Positions 47,739 through 57,044 of a stretch of DNA of 64,000 bases are shown here, one piece after another; within the stretch, counting starts at the first letter, position 1, and every line of letters begins with the position of its first letter. The DNA comes from a bacterium (GTDB taxonomy: Bacteria; Krumholzibacteriota; Krumholzibacteriia; LZORAL124-64-63): contig JAIFKS010000025.1 of NCBI GenBank assembly GCA_020049465.1, forward strand, positions 1-64,000. The letters are read 5' to 3'. The notes below the pieces were generated by a model. It searched no databases. It was given only the letters and a program-made list of their open reading frames with translations, and was not told the origin of the DNA. The translations under genes were made by a program, and so were the position numbers.

Positions 47739-48536
47739 ATGAACCACACCTGGCGATCACGGCTGCGGGCGGCGGTCCGGCGCGCACTGCCCGAGCGTCC
47801 CGGCCGTCTGACCGAAGGCCCGGGCCTTGGGCTGCGCTTCGCGCCGGGCCCCGGCAATCCCGACTACGCCACCGGCGCCAACGAACGGCCCGTGCAGGCG
47901 GCGCTGGCCGAGGTCCTGCGACCGGGCGCAACCGTCATCGACATCGGCGCCAACGTGGGTTTCCTGTCGGTGATCGCCGCGCATCTGGTCGGCCCGGCGG
48001 GCCGCGTCATCGCCTTCGAGCCGGTGCCGGCCAACGCGCGCCAGATCCGGCGCAACGCGCGTCTGAACCGGATGGGGCATCTCGAAGTGGTGGAGTCGGC
48101 GGTCGGCGACCGCACCGGCACGGCGACGCTGGTACTGGCGCGGCACGCGGGCGGCGCATCGCTCGCCGGGGCCGACCTTCCTCCCGATGCCTGCGGCGAG
48201 CTGCAGGTGCCGCTGACGACTCTCGACGACTGGCTGGCCGGTCCGGAGGCGCCCCGGCCGTCGCTGGTGAAGATCGACGTCGAAGGCGCGGAACTGGCGG
48301 TGCTGCGCGGCATGGCCGCCACCGTGGACCGCGATCGGCCCGCGCTGTTGATCGAACTGGACGATCCGGCCTCGGCCGGCGCCGAAGCCAAGGCCGAAGG
48401 CTGCCGTGCCTTCTGCGTCGAACACCGCTACCATGTGCGGCGGTTGCCGGACGCCTATCCAGGCATCGCCTGGCAGGTGATCCATCTGCTGGCGACGCCA
48501 TTGGGCCGTGAGCCGGCGCGAGAGGGGCATTCATGA
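47739..48536 (+). CDS. FkbM-family methyltransferase
   Basis: A 265-residue SAM-dependent methyltransferase. The SAM-binding motif VIDIGANVGFLSV (about 67-79), the acidic IAFEPVPANA and the C-terminal LVKIDVEGAELAVLRG are typical of FkbM enzymes, which O-methylate sugars or polyketides. The context suggests a sugar of a surface glycan. The ATG at 47739 follows AGGA at 5-nt spacing. Its stop overlaps the next gene's start by 4 nt. Confidence 0.88.
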   Translation: MNHTWRSRLRAAVRRALPERPGRLTEGPGLGLRFAPGPGNPDYATGANERPVQAALAEVLRPGATVIDIGANVGFLSVIAAHLVGPAGRVIAFEPVPANARQIRRNARLNRMGHLEVVESAVGDRTGTATLVLARHAGGASLAGADLPPDACGELQVPLTTLDDWLAGPEAPRPSLVKIDVEGAELAVLRGMAATVDRDRPALLIELDDPASAGAEAKAEGCRAFCVEHRYHVRRLPDAYPGIAWQVIHLLATPLGREPAREGHS

Positions 48537-50833
48537 TCTCATCCGCACGATGGGCCATCGCCGCCGTCGCTTTGGCGGCCATGATTCCCGCCGGCGGCTG
48601 CGGCGGCAAATCAAACGACTATGCGCCCCCGGTGTCCCCCTATGTGGAGGGCCCGGTCGTCTTCCGCCACCGCGTCGTCGATCCCGCTCCGCCCGGGGGC
48701 GAGGACTGCTGCACCGATGTCTGCGCCGCCGGCGACCTGGACGGAGACGGCTATGCCGATCTGGTGCTGGGCGGCGAACACGCCGACGGGCCGGGGCTGT
48801 TCTGGTACCGGTACCCTCTGTGGGACAAGCGGGCGCTGGCCAGCGGCGAATTCACCACCGACATGCAGCTAGCCGATCTGGACGGCGACGGGCGCCTGGA
48901 CGTCGTCGTCGGCGACATGGGCAACGGCCTGGTCTGGTTGCGCAATCCGGGAGACCTGAAAGCGGATTGGGATTCGCAGCTCATCGGCCCCGGATACGTG
49001 CACGATCTGGAAGCCGGCGACATCGACGGGGACGGCGACATCGACCTGGTCACCTGCGACAAGGAGGCTGTGCGCGTCTGGCTGCAGACCGCCGCCGGCG
49101 TCTGGCAGCCCCGCGTGCTGATCGAGCGCGACGGCGAAGGCACTCATCTGGCGGATCTGGACCGCGACGGCGACCTGGATCTGGTGCTGGGCGGGCTCTG
49201 GTTCGAAGCGCCCGCCGATCCGCTGGCCGGCCCGTGGACGCGCCACGACTTCGCGCCAGCGTGGAACAAGGACGCGCGCGTGCAGACCGGCGACATCGAC
49301 GGCGACGGGCGCCTGGACGTCGCGCTGACCGCTTCCGAAGGCGAAGGACCGATCGCCTGGTTCGCCGCGCCGGCCGACCCGCGCGACGGCGGCTGGACCG
49401 AGCACCGCGTGGGCGCCCTGACGCTGACCGGCGCCCACAGCCTGCAACTGGGCGACTTCGACGGCGACGGCGACCTGGATCTGGCCACGGCCGAGATGCA
49501 CACCGGCGGCCGGCGGGTGCTGCTCTATCTGCAGGACGCCGGCCTCTGGCAGGAGGAACAGCTGGCGTCCACCGGCTCGCACAACCTGCGCGCGTTCGAT
49601 CTGGGCCATGACGGAGACCTCGATCTGGCCGGCAAGAACTACGCCGGTGAAGGCCGCGTGTTCGAGTTGTGGGAGAATCAGCGAATCGAGCAGGCTCTGC
49701 GACCTGCTTTCGCGACCGACGCAGCCGGCGCCGTGGCCGGCGCCTGGCCGTACGAACCGATCGATGCTGCGCGCGGCGACGACCAGTACGGGACGATGGG
49801 GCTGGTGTTCTGCGACGCCGACCACGACGGCCGGCCGGATGTCGTGGCCGGAGGCCTGCTTTATCTCAACCGCGGGGGCTCCGGCCACCCCTGGCAGCGG
49901 GTGGCCCTGCCGGCGGGTGTCGACGTGTTCTTCACGGAGGACATCGACGGCGATCCGCTGACCGATCTGGTCGGGTTCCGCGGCGAGCAGGCGCTGTGGC
50001 TCGAGGCGACCGACCCCGGGGCGACGGCCTGGACCGAGCGCGTGGTTGCGGCCGTGCCGCAGGGGCGCTCCCAGGGGGCGGTGGCCACGCAACTGGTGCC
50101 CGGCGGGCCGCCGGAGCTGGCCTTCACGCGCGGCATGCACCTGTGCTTCCTGCAGCTTCCGGACGACCGCGGTCAGTCGTGGCAGCTGACCACGGTGGCC
50201 GACCCCACGGAAGAGGAGGCGGTCGCCGCGCTCGACGTGGACGGCGACGGGACGGTCGATCTGGTCACCTCGACGCGCGACGGTTTCAGCCTGGTCGCCT
50301 TCCTGAATCCGGGGCCGGGGGCTGCCGCGGCCGGCGGTTGGCCGTCGCGCATCCTGGCCACGACGCCCGGGCGGGCCGACCGCATCATCCCCGCCGACAT
50401 GGACGGCGACGGACGGCTGGACCTGGTCGTGACCGAGGAGTCGATGGATCTGGAATACAACGCCGCAGTGGCCTGGTTCGGCGCGCCAGCGGCCGCCGGC
50501 GGCGGCCCCTGGCGGCGCCACGCCCTGGCGGTGGTGCGTTCGGCCAACAGCCTGGACGTGGCCGATTTCAACGGCGACGGGCGCCCGGACCTCGCGGTCG
50601 CCGAGCACACGGACATGCAACCGGACCAGGTGGCGGCGGACAACCGCACCTTTCTGCTGCTGAACGCCGGGCCGCAGGACAGGTGGCCCGCCGTGGCTGT
50701 CGACCAGGGCCCGCGTTCGAGCCATCTGGGTGCCCGGGCCTGCGATCTGGACGGCGACGGCGACCTGGACCTGGTTTCCACGGCCTGGCGGCAGTATCGG
50801 ACCCTGCACGCCTGGTACAATCCGGGCGGGTGA
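48533..50833 (+). CDS. FG-GAP/VCBS repeat protein, probable lipoprotein
   Basis: A 766-residue exported protein. A signal segment ends in PAGGC with Cys23, an imperfect lipobox, so lipidation is likely but not certain. The rest carries about 13 calcium-binding-type DxDxDGxxD repeats (for example DLDGDGYAD, DIDGDGDID, DFNGDGRPD), the FG-GAP repeat that builds a beta-propeller. A Cys-Cys pair lies near residue 61. Such proteins act as surface adhesins or matrix proteins. Its start overlaps the FkbM stop, so it is co-translated with the glycan genes. No enzymatic domain is seen. Confidence 0.85.
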   Translation: MISSARWAIAAVALAAMIPAGGCGGKSNDYAPPVSPYVEGPVVFRHRVVDPAPPGGEDCCTDVCAAGDLDGDGYADLVLGGEHADGPGLFWYRYPLWDKRALASGEFTTDMQLADLDGDGRLDVVVGDMGNGLVWLRNPGDLKADWDSQLIGPGYVHDLEAGDIDGDGDIDLVTCDKEAVRVWLQTAAGVWQPRVLIERDGEGTHLADLDRDGDLDLVLGGLWFEAPADPLAGPWTRHDFAPAWNKDARVQTGDIDGDGRLDVALTASEGEGPIAWFAAPADPRDGGWTEHRVGALTLTGAHSLQLGDFDGDGDLDLATAEMHTGGRRVLLYLQDAGLWQEEQLASTGSHNLRAFDLGHDGDLDLAGKNYAGEGRVFELWENQRIEQALRPAFATDAAGAVAGAWPYEPIDAARGDDQYGTMGLVFCDADHDGRPDVVAGGLLYLNRGGSGHPWQRVALPAGVDVFFTEDIDGDPLTDLVGFRGEQALWLEATDPGATAWTERVVAAVPQGRSQGAVATQLVPGGPPELAFTRGMHLCFLQLPDDRGQSWQLTTVADPTEEEAVAALDVDGDGTVDLVTSTRDGFSLVAFLNPGPGAAAAGGWPSRILATTPGRADRIIPADMDGDGRLDLVVTEESMDLEYNAAVAWFGAPAAAGGGPWRRHALAVVRSANSLDVADFNGDGRPDLAVAEHTDMQPDQVAADNRTFLLLNAGPQDRWPAVAVDQGPRSSHLGARACDLDGDGDLDLVSTAWRQYRTLHAWYNPGG

Positions 50834-50868
50834 CCCCGGACCGGCGCAATCAGCGGTCGGAATTCAAG

Positions 50869-50897
50869 TTGCGATGGAAGCGGTCGATGCCTAGGCT
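50869..50897 (+). promoter_or_regulatory. Promoter for the epimerase gene
   Basis: TTGCGA (50869-50874), a 17-nt spacer and TAGGCT (50892-50897), 84 nt upstream of the ATG at 50982. It shares the TAGNNT -10 form. Confidence 0.55.
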
Positions 50898-50981
50898 GGG
50901 ACCGCCGGACGCCGTGCGCTGGGAAAGCAAGTCGGCGCGCGGCCTCTCGGCCCATTCAGTCCGTGATTGGAGAAGGATCCG

Positions 50982-51914
50982 ATGCCGAACATTCTGGTGA
51001 CCGGCGGCGCCGGCAACATCGCCAGCGCCCTGGCGACGCGTCTGGCGTCCGACGCCAAGAACTTCGTGGTGGTGGCGGACAACCTGCTGACCGGCAGCCT
51101 GAAGAAGGTGCCGACCCACCTGCCGAACGTCCGCTTCGTCAAGTGCGACGTGAACCGCTGGGAGGACATCGGCCCGCTGTTCTTCGTGCACAACTTCGAG
51201 TTCGTGTTCCACTTCGCGGCCGTGGTCGGCGTGCAGCGCACGCTGGCCAATCCGCTGATGGTGCTGGACGACATCAAGGGCTTCGAGAACGTGCTCAAGC
51301 TGAGCAAGAACACCGGCGTCAGTCGTGTGTATTTCTCCTCGTCCAGCGAAGTCTACGGCGAGCCGTTCGAGATCCCGCAGAACGAGAAGACCACGCCGTT
51401 GAATTCGCGGTTGCCGTACGCCGTGGTCAAGAACGTGGGCGAGGCCTACCTGACCTCGTACCAGCGCGAATACGCGCTGCCGTACACCATCTTCCGTTTC
51501 TTCAACACCTATGGTCCGAACCAGACCGAGGACTTCGTGCTGCCGCGTTTCGTGCGGTTGGCCATGCGCGGCGAACCGCTGACGATCTACGGTGACGGCG
51601 GGCAGACCCGCACGTTCTGCTACGTGGACGACACCGTCGGCGCCATCCTGAGCGCGCACTACCGCCGGGCCTTCGTCAACGACGTGGTCAACGTGGGCGG
51701 AGCCGAAGAGATCAGCATCCGCGCGATGGCCGAACTGGTGATCGAGGTCTGCGGGTCGCGTTCGGAATTGCAGTTCCTGCCGCCGCTGGCCGAGGGCGAC
51801 ATGACGCGCCGCTGCCCGGACGTGACGAAGATGCTCACGCTGCTGGACCGGCCGCCGGTCACCCTGCGCGAGGGCATCGCGAAACTGCGTGATCATTTCG
51901 CGGCAGGCCATTAG
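50982..51914 (+). CDS. NAD-dependent sugar-nucleotide epimerase/dehydratase
   Basis: A 310-residue extended short-chain dehydrogenase acting on NDP-sugars. The Rossmann loop is TGGAGNIAS, where the third Gly of GxxGxxG is Ala14. The SSSSEVYG block supplies the active-site Ser/Thr, and Tyr146-x3-Lys150 (PYAVVKN) is the catalytic pair. FFNTYGPNQ and TRTFCYVDD are typical of the UDP-glucose-4-epimerase/dehydratase group. The precise reaction is not resolvable. The ATG at 50982 follows GGAGAAGGA. Confidence 0.87.
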   Translation: MPNILVTGGAGNIASALATRLASDAKNFVVVADNLLTGSLKKVPTHLPNVRFVKCDVNRWEDIGPLFFVHNFEFVFHFAAVVGVQRTLANPLMVLDDIKGFENVLKLSKNTGVSRVYFSSSSEVYGEPFEIPQNEKTTPLNSRLPYAVVKNVGEAYLTSYQREYALPYTIFRFFNTYGPNQTEDFVLPRFVRLAMRGEPLTIYGDGGQTRTFCYVDDTVGAILSAHYRRAFVNDVVNVGGAEEISIRAMAELVIEVCGSRSELQFLPPLAEGDMTRRCPDVTKMLTLLDRPPVTLREGIAKLRDHFAAGH

Positions 51915-51960
51915 GCGGTCGGGAAGCCCGCTCGCGGGCGCCGTTCGCTGAACCCCCGTG

Positions 51961-51994
51961 ATCGCCCGCGGCCGCCATTGTGACCGCGGGCGAT
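51961..51994 (+). terminator. Possible terminator of the epimerase gene
   Basis: The 11-bp stem ATCGCCCGCGG (51961-51971) pairs with CCGCGGGCGAT (51984-51994) and is followed only by TCCTGTTATCTT, so the T tract is poor. The hairpin overlaps the dnaE promoter. Confidence 0.45.
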
Positions 51995-52006
51995 TCCTGT
52001 TATCTT
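51978..52006 (+). promoter_or_regulatory. Promoter for dnaE
   Basis: TTGTGA (51978-51983), a 17-nt spacer and TATCTT (52001-52006), about 75 nt before the dnaE start. The spacer is the right arm of the 51961-51994 hairpin. Confidence 0.55.
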
Positions 52007-52081
52007 CGCCCCGCCGCCGACCCTGCGCGGCGCCCGCACCCCTGACCGATGTACCGCCGCGAAAGTTCCCAGAAGGCTGCC

Positions 52082-55000
52082 ATGGCGACCGAGACATTCG
52101 TCCATCTGCACAATCATTCGGACTATTCGCTGCTGGACGGTGCGCAGAAGACCTCCGACATGGCCAAGCGGGCGGCGAAGTTCGAGCAGCCCGCCCTGGC
52201 GCTCACCGACCACGGCAACATGTTCGGCGCGGTCGAGTTCTACCTGGCCTGCCTGAAGCAGAACATCAAGCCGATCATCGGCATGGAGGCCTACATCGCC
52301 GCCGACCGCCACAACCGGACGGCCGAGCGTGAGAACAAGAGCTACCACATGGTGCTGCTGGCCCGCAACGAGACGGGCTACCGCAACCTGGTGAAACTGG
52401 CCTCGACCGCGTACCTGGAAGGGTTCTACTACCGGCCGCGCATCGACCGCGAGATCCTCTCGAAACATGCCGACGGGCTCATCGGCCTGTCGGCGTGCAT
52501 GAGCGGCGAGCCGAACTTCCATCTGCGTTCGGGCAACGTGGCCTGCGCGGTCGAGGCCGCCGCGACGTACCGCGACATCCTGGGCCGCGACAACTACTAC
52601 CTCGAGATCCAGAACCACGGCATCCCGGAAGAGGAGCGCATTCGCCAGCTGATGCCGGAGGTGGCCAGGCAGACCGGTTGCCCCATCGTCGCGACCAACG
52701 ACTGCCACTTCCTGGATCGCGAGCACCACGAGGCGCACGACATCCTCATGGCGCTGCAGACCGGCAAGACGATCAACGACCCGTCGCGCTGGCGCAGCAA
52801 CACGCCCGAAGTGTATTTCAAGTCGTCGGCCGAGATGCTGGAACTGTTCCGCGACTGGCCCGAGGCCGTGGCCAACACGCTTCGCGTGGCCGACCAGGTC
52901 GATTTCAAGCTGGAGCTGGACAAGCTTCTGCTGCCGGCGTTCCCGCTGCCGGAGGGCTTTACCGACGCCGACGCCTACCTAGAGCACCTGGCGCGCGCCG
53001 GGCTGCCGCGGCGCTATTCCAGCCTGACGCCGGAGCTCGAGGAGCGCCTGACCTACGAACTGCGGGTCATCAAGCAGACAGGGTACGCAGGCTACTTCCT
53101 GATCGTCTGGGACTTCATCGACGCGGCCAGGCGCATGAACGTGCCGGTGGGGCCGGGCCGCGGCTCGGCGGCCGGCAGCCTCGTCTGCTACAGCATGGGC
53201 ATCACCGACATCGATCCCATCCGCCACCAGCTGCTGTTCGAGCGCTTCCTGAATCCCGAGCGCATCTCGATGCCGGACATCGACGTCGACTTCTGCTACG
53301 AGGGACGCGGCCGCGTCATCGAATACGTGGCGCAGAAGTACGGTCGCGAGAACGTCTCGCAGATCATCACCTTCGGCACCATGGCCGCGCGCGCGGTGAT
53401 CAAGGACGTCGCACGCGTGCTCGAGTTCCCGTTCGCCGAGAGCGACCGCATCAGCAAGCTCATTCCCGAGGAACTGGGCATCACGCTGCAAAAGGCGATC
53501 GACGAAGCGCCGGGGTTGAAGGACCTGGCGAAGGAGTCTCCCGAACACGCGCGGCTGATGCGCAACGCGCTCGTTCTCGAGGGCTTCAACCGGAACACGG
53601 GGATCCATGCCGCCGGCGTGCTGATCACGCCCTCGCCGCTGGTCGAGCACGCGCCGCTGTACCGCAGCACCAAGGGCGACATCACCGTCCAGTACGACAT
53701 GAAGATGAGCGAGGCGCTCGGTCTGCTGAAGATGGACTTCCTGGGCCTGCGCACGCTGACGGTGATCGACAAGGCGCTGGACCTGATCGCCGAGGTCACG
53801 GGTGAACGGCTGACCGCGGACCGGATTCCCACCGAGGACGAGGCCACCTTCAAGCTGCTGCAGGAAGGGCGCACCGTCGGCATCTTCCAGCTCGAGAGCA
53901 GCGGCATGCAGGAACTGGTCCGCAAGATGGCGCCCACCGGCTGGGACGACATCACGGCCATCTGCGCGCTGTACCGCCCCGGGCCGCTGGGCGCGGACAT
54001 GGACAAGGCCTACGTCGAGCGGAAGCACGGCCGGCAGAAGGTGCAGTACAAGGACCCTGTGCTCGAGCCCATTCTGCGCGACACCTACGGCGTGATCCTG
54101 TACCAGGAGCAGGTGATGCAGATCGCCGCGGCCATGGGCGGCTTCACCATGGGTGAAGCCGACACGCTGCGCAAGGCGATGGGCAAGAAGAAGATGGACA
54201 TCATGTCGGCGCTGAAGGTGAAGTTCGTCGACGGCGCGCTCGCGCGCGGCCACGACGAGCGCGCGGCGCGCGAGATCTACGAGGAAATGGAGTTCTTCGC
54301 CCAGTACGGCTTCAACAAGAGCCACTCGGCCGCCTACGCCCTGCTGTCGATCCAGACCGCCTGGCTGAAGGCGCACCATCCGGCCGAGTTCATGGCCGCC
54401 ACGATGACCACCGAGATGCGCAAGAGCGAGCGCATCACGCAGCTGATTGACGAGTGCAAGGCGCTGGGACTGGTCATCGTGCCGCCGGACATCAACCGGC
54501 CGCGTTCGGAATTCGGTGTGCGCGACGGGCAGGTCGTGTTCGGGCTGGGGGCCGTGCGCGGCGTCGGCGCCGCGGCCATCGACGTGGTGGCCGCCTGCCG
54601 CGGTGAACTCGGGCGCGATTTCACGGACCTGTTCGACCTCTGCGAACACGTCGACCTGCAGAAGGTCAACCGCAAGGTGCTCGAAGGCCTGATCAACGCC
54701 GGCGCCATGGACCTGCTGCCGGGCCACCGCCGCCAGATGCTGATGAGCCTGGACCGGGCGCTGGCTTTCGGGCAGAAGGCCGCCCGGGACCGCGCCGGCG
54801 GCCAGGCCTCGCTGTTCGGCGGCCTGGCCGCTCCGCAGCTGCGCCCCGCGCTGCCCGACTGCGAGCCGTTCGATCCTCTGGTCCTGCTGGGGCGCGAGCG
54901 GGACGCCGTCGGGTTCTTCCTGTCGGGGCACCCGTTCCACGAATACCGCGAACTGATCGCCGGGATGCCGGTTGGCTCCACCGCGGGGGCGGCGCGCTCG

Positions 55001-55750
55001 GGCGACGGCGCCTGGGCGGACCTGGTGGGCATCATCACCTCGCACACCTCGCATCGCGACCGCCACAAGCGGGTGTACGCGCGCGCCCATTTCGAGGACC
55101 GCGCCGGGGTCATCTCGCTGACCATCTACTCCAGCATCTACGAGCAGGTGCGTCACCTGATCGGCAGCGAGTCGGTCCTGGCCGTGGGCGGCCGCGTGCA
55201 GATGCGCAGCGACGGGCAGCGCGAGATCGTGGTCGACCGGCTGACGCGCATCGACGAGGTGCTGGGCGTCTGGGTGCGCGATGTTTTCCTGAAGATCGAC
55301 CTGGACGTCGCCGGACGGGCGGGGCTGGAGACCCTCGGCGGCCTGTTCCAGGACTTCGGCCGGCCGATGCCGCTGCGGCCGCTGGTGGTGGTCGATGCCG
55401 AACTGGACCGCGCCGAACTGGAGCGCGCCGAAACGGCGGCCCAGGCGGCCCAGACGTTCCAGAACGCGGCCCGGGCCGCCGACGGCGACGCGCCCGCCGG
55501 CGAAACGATGACCGCGCCCGGTCCCGATCCCGAACTGGCGCCGCCCGAGGTCCTGGCCCGGCCGGTGCCGCTGGTGGTCGAGGTGGAGCGCGACGGCCGG
55601 CCCTGGCTGCTGCGGTCCGACGGCCGGGGCATCGCCCTGACCCTGGACAGCCTGCGCCGGCTGCGGTCCGTGCCGGGCGCCGTGGAATTGCGTCTGCGGG
55701 CCGAATTGCCGGCCGCAGTGGAGCGAAAACAACGGTTCAACCGGGCCTGA
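52082..55750 (+). CDS. dnaE: DNA polymerase III alpha subunit, DnaE type
   Basis: A 1222-residue replicative polymerase. The N-terminal PHP domain keeps what look like all nine metal ligands (His8/10 region in HLHNH, Asp43-His44, Glu69, His89, Cys139, Asp207, His209), unlike the decayed PHP of Escherichia coli. The palm has GPGRGSAAGSLV and the catalytic Asp401 and Asp403 in PDIDVDF. A helix-hairpin-helix region and an OB-fold (around VGIITSHTSHRDRHKR) follow, with an Ala/Glu-rich C-terminal extension. ATG 52082 is chosen because the PHP begins there; an upstream in-frame start (52049) adds 11 unsupported residues. Confidence 0.96.
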   Translation: MATETFVHLHNHSDYSLLDGAQKTSDMAKRAAKFEQPALALTDHGNMFGAVEFYLACLKQNIKPIIGMEAYIAADRHNRTAERENKSYHMVLLARNETGYRNLVKLASTAYLEGFYYRPRIDREILSKHADGLIGLSACMSGEPNFHLRSGNVACAVEAAATYRDILGRDNYYLEIQNHGIPEEERIRQLMPEVARQTGCPIVATNDCHFLDREHHEAHDILMALQTGKTINDPSRWRSNTPEVYFKSSAEMLELFRDWPEAVANTLRVADQVDFKLELDKLLLPAFPLPEGFTDADAYLEHLARAGLPRRYSSLTPELEERLTYELRVIKQTGYAGYFLIVWDFIDAARRMNVPVGPGRGSAAGSLVCYSMGITDIDPIRHQLLFERFLNPERISMPDIDVDFCYEGRGRVIEYVAQKYGRENVSQIITFGTMAARAVIKDVARVLEFPFAESDRISKLIPEELGITLQKAIDEAPGLKDLAKESPEHARLMRNALVLEGFNRNTGIHAAGVLITPSPLVEHAPLYRSTKGDITVQYDMKMSEALGLLKMDFLGLRTLTVIDKALDLIAEVTGERLTADRIPTEDEATFKLLQEGRTVGIFQLESSGMQELVRKMAPTGWDDITAICALYRPGPLGADMDKAYVERKHGRQKVQYKDPVLEPILRDTYGVILYQEQVMQIAAAMGGFTMGEADTLRKAMGKKKMDIMSALKVKFVDGALARGHDERAAREIYEEMEFFAQYGFNKSHSAAYALLSIQTAWLKAHHPAEFMAATMTTEMRKSERITQLIDECKALGLVIVPPDINRPRSEFGVRDGQVVFGLGAVRGVGAAAIDVVAACRGELGRDFTDLFDLCEHVDLQKVNRKVLEGLINAGAMDLLPGHRRQMLMSLDRALAFGQKAARDRAGGQASLFGGLAAPQLRPALPDCEPFDPLVLLGRERDAVGFFLSGHPFHEYRELIAGMPVGSTAGAARSGDGAWADLVGIITSHTSHRDRHKRVYARAHFEDRAGVISLTIYSSIYEQVRHLIGSESVLAVGGRVQMRSDGQREIVVDRLTRIDEVLGVWVRDVFLKIDLDVAGRAGLETLGGLFQDFGRPMPLRPLVVVDAELDRAELERAETAAQAAQTFQNAARAADGDAPAGETMTAPGPDPELAPPEVLARPVPLVVEVERDGRPWLLRSDGRGIALTLDSLRRLRSVPGAVELRLRAELPAAVERKQRFNRA

Positions 55751-55789
55751 GGCGGGCCGGTCCCGGCCGGGCCGGGGTCAAGCCGATCC

Positions 55790-55820
55790 TTGACACCGCT
55801 GCGGCAGAGTGACTTAATCT
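55790..55820 (+). promoter_or_regulatory. Promoter for accA
   Basis: A perfect TTGACA (55790-55795), then TTAATC (55814-55819) after an 18-nt spacer. The predicted start point falls at about 55826, directly at the foot of the next hairpin. Confidence 0.65.
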
Positions 55821-55826
55821 GGCTTC

Positions 55827-55861
55827 GACCGGCTGTTTTCGGTATCCGGGAACAGCCGGTC
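55827..55861 (+). promoter_or_regulatory. 5' leader hairpin of the accA transcript
   Basis: GACCGGCTGTT (55827-55837) and AACAGCCGGTC (55851-55861) form a perfect 11-bp stem with a 13-nt loop, at the predicted 5' end of the mRNA and about 85 nt before the start codon. No T tract follows. It could stabilise the message or bind a regulator. Confidence 0.55.
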
Positions 55862-55947
55862 CTGGTTGCGCGCCGGGCGTGAGCCGGCCGGTCCCGAAGC
55901 GGGCCGATCATGGGCGAGGGGGCCCCCGGGCCGCCGGAAGGCGTGGG

Positions 55948-56928
55948 ATGGACTGGAAGAAGAAATCGATCTGGCTCGACTTCGAGCTGCCCATCGTCGA
56001 ACTGGAAGAGCGGATCCAGACTCTCCAGGATTCGGCGGCTGTCCGCGGCATGGACGTCGACGACGAGGTCGAGCGCCTGCGCGCCAAGGCCAGCCGGCTG
56101 GGCAAGGAGATCTTCGCCAAGCTCGAGCCGTGGCAGCGTGTCCAACTGGCCCGCCATCCCCGCCGGCCGACCACCAACGACTACATCCACCACATGTTCC
56201 CGGACTACATCGAGCTGCACGGCGACCGCATGTTCCGTGACGACGAAGCGATCGTCGCCGGCATCGCCTCGCTCGGGGAACGCAAGGTGATGATCATCGG
56301 CCACCAGAAGGGCCGCGACACCAAGAGCAACATCCGCCGCAACTTCGGCATGGCGCACCCCGAGGGCTACCGCAAGGCGCTGCGCCTGATGGAAATGGCC
56401 GCGCGCTTCGGGCGTCCCGTCATCACCTTCATCGACACGCCGGGTGCGTACCCGGGCATCGGCGCCGAAGAGCGCGGGCAGGCCGAAGCCATCGCCCGCA
56501 ACCTGCGCGAGATGTCCGACCTGCCGGTGCCCATCATCTGCCTCATCACGGGCGAGGGCGGCTCGGGCGGCGCGCTGGCCCTGGGCGTGGGCGATCGTGT
56601 CTACATGCTGGAGAACTCGATCTACTCCGTCATCAGCCCCGAGGGCTGCGCGGCCATCCTCTGGCGCGACCCGGCCAAGAGCAAGGAAGCCGCCAAGGCG
56701 ATGAAGCTGACGGCGGTCGATGCCCTGGAACTGGGGGTCATCGACGGGGTCATTCCCGAGCCGATCGGGGGCGCCCACCGCGACCACAAGGCCATCGCCA
56801 TTTCGGTCAAGTCTGTCGTCCTGGACGCGCTGGCCGAACTGGAGCCCCTGCCGACCTCCGAACTCCTGGAGCGGCGTCTGCGCAAGTTCCTGGGCATGGG
56901 TGTCTGGGAAGAGTCGGGCGGCGACTGA
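55948..56928 (+). CDS. accA: Acetyl-CoA carboxylase carboxyltransferase subunit alpha
   Basis: A 326-residue subunit that, with AccD, moves carboxyl from carboxybiotin to acetyl-CoA in the first step of fatty-acid synthesis. The N-terminal helix [17 protein letters not shown] and the core [18 protein letters not shown], the oxyanion-site [17 protein letters not shown] and the CAAILWRD block are clear family marks. Length is normal (319 in Escherichia coli). ATG 55948 has GGAAGG (55936-55941) upstream. accD is not in the window. Confidence 0.96.
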   Translation: MDWKKKSIWLDFELPIVELEERIQTLQDSAAVRGMDVDDEVERLRAKASRLGKEIFAKLEPWQRVQLARHPRRPTTNDYIHHMFPDYIELHGDRMFRDDEAIVAGIASLGERKVMIIGHQKGRDTKSNIRRNFGMAHPEGYRKALRLMEMAARFGRPVITFIDTPGAYPGIGAEERGQAEAIARNLREMSDLPVPIICLITGEGGSGGALALGVGDRVYMLENSIYSVISPEGCAAILWRDPAKSKEAAKAMKLTAVDALELGVIDGVIPEPIGGAHRDHKAIAISVKSVVLDALAELEPLPTSELLERRLRKFLGMGVWEESGGD

Positions 56929-57044
56929 ACGGGCCTGCGCGAGCAGGCCGGTCAGGCCTGACGACCGGCGGGTTGGGGCTTGGCGTACGGCGCGTTCCGG
57001 CGGGGGGCGCCGCGCGGGATTCCGAAACGCGGGGTGTCTTCACC

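Noticed and set aside
48720-50780. Tandem DNA repeats suggested by repeated GACGGCGACGG strings
   Set aside because: They reflect codon use in the DxDxDG protein motif. Spacing and flanking DNA differ between copies, so this is protein repetition and not a DNA tandem array.
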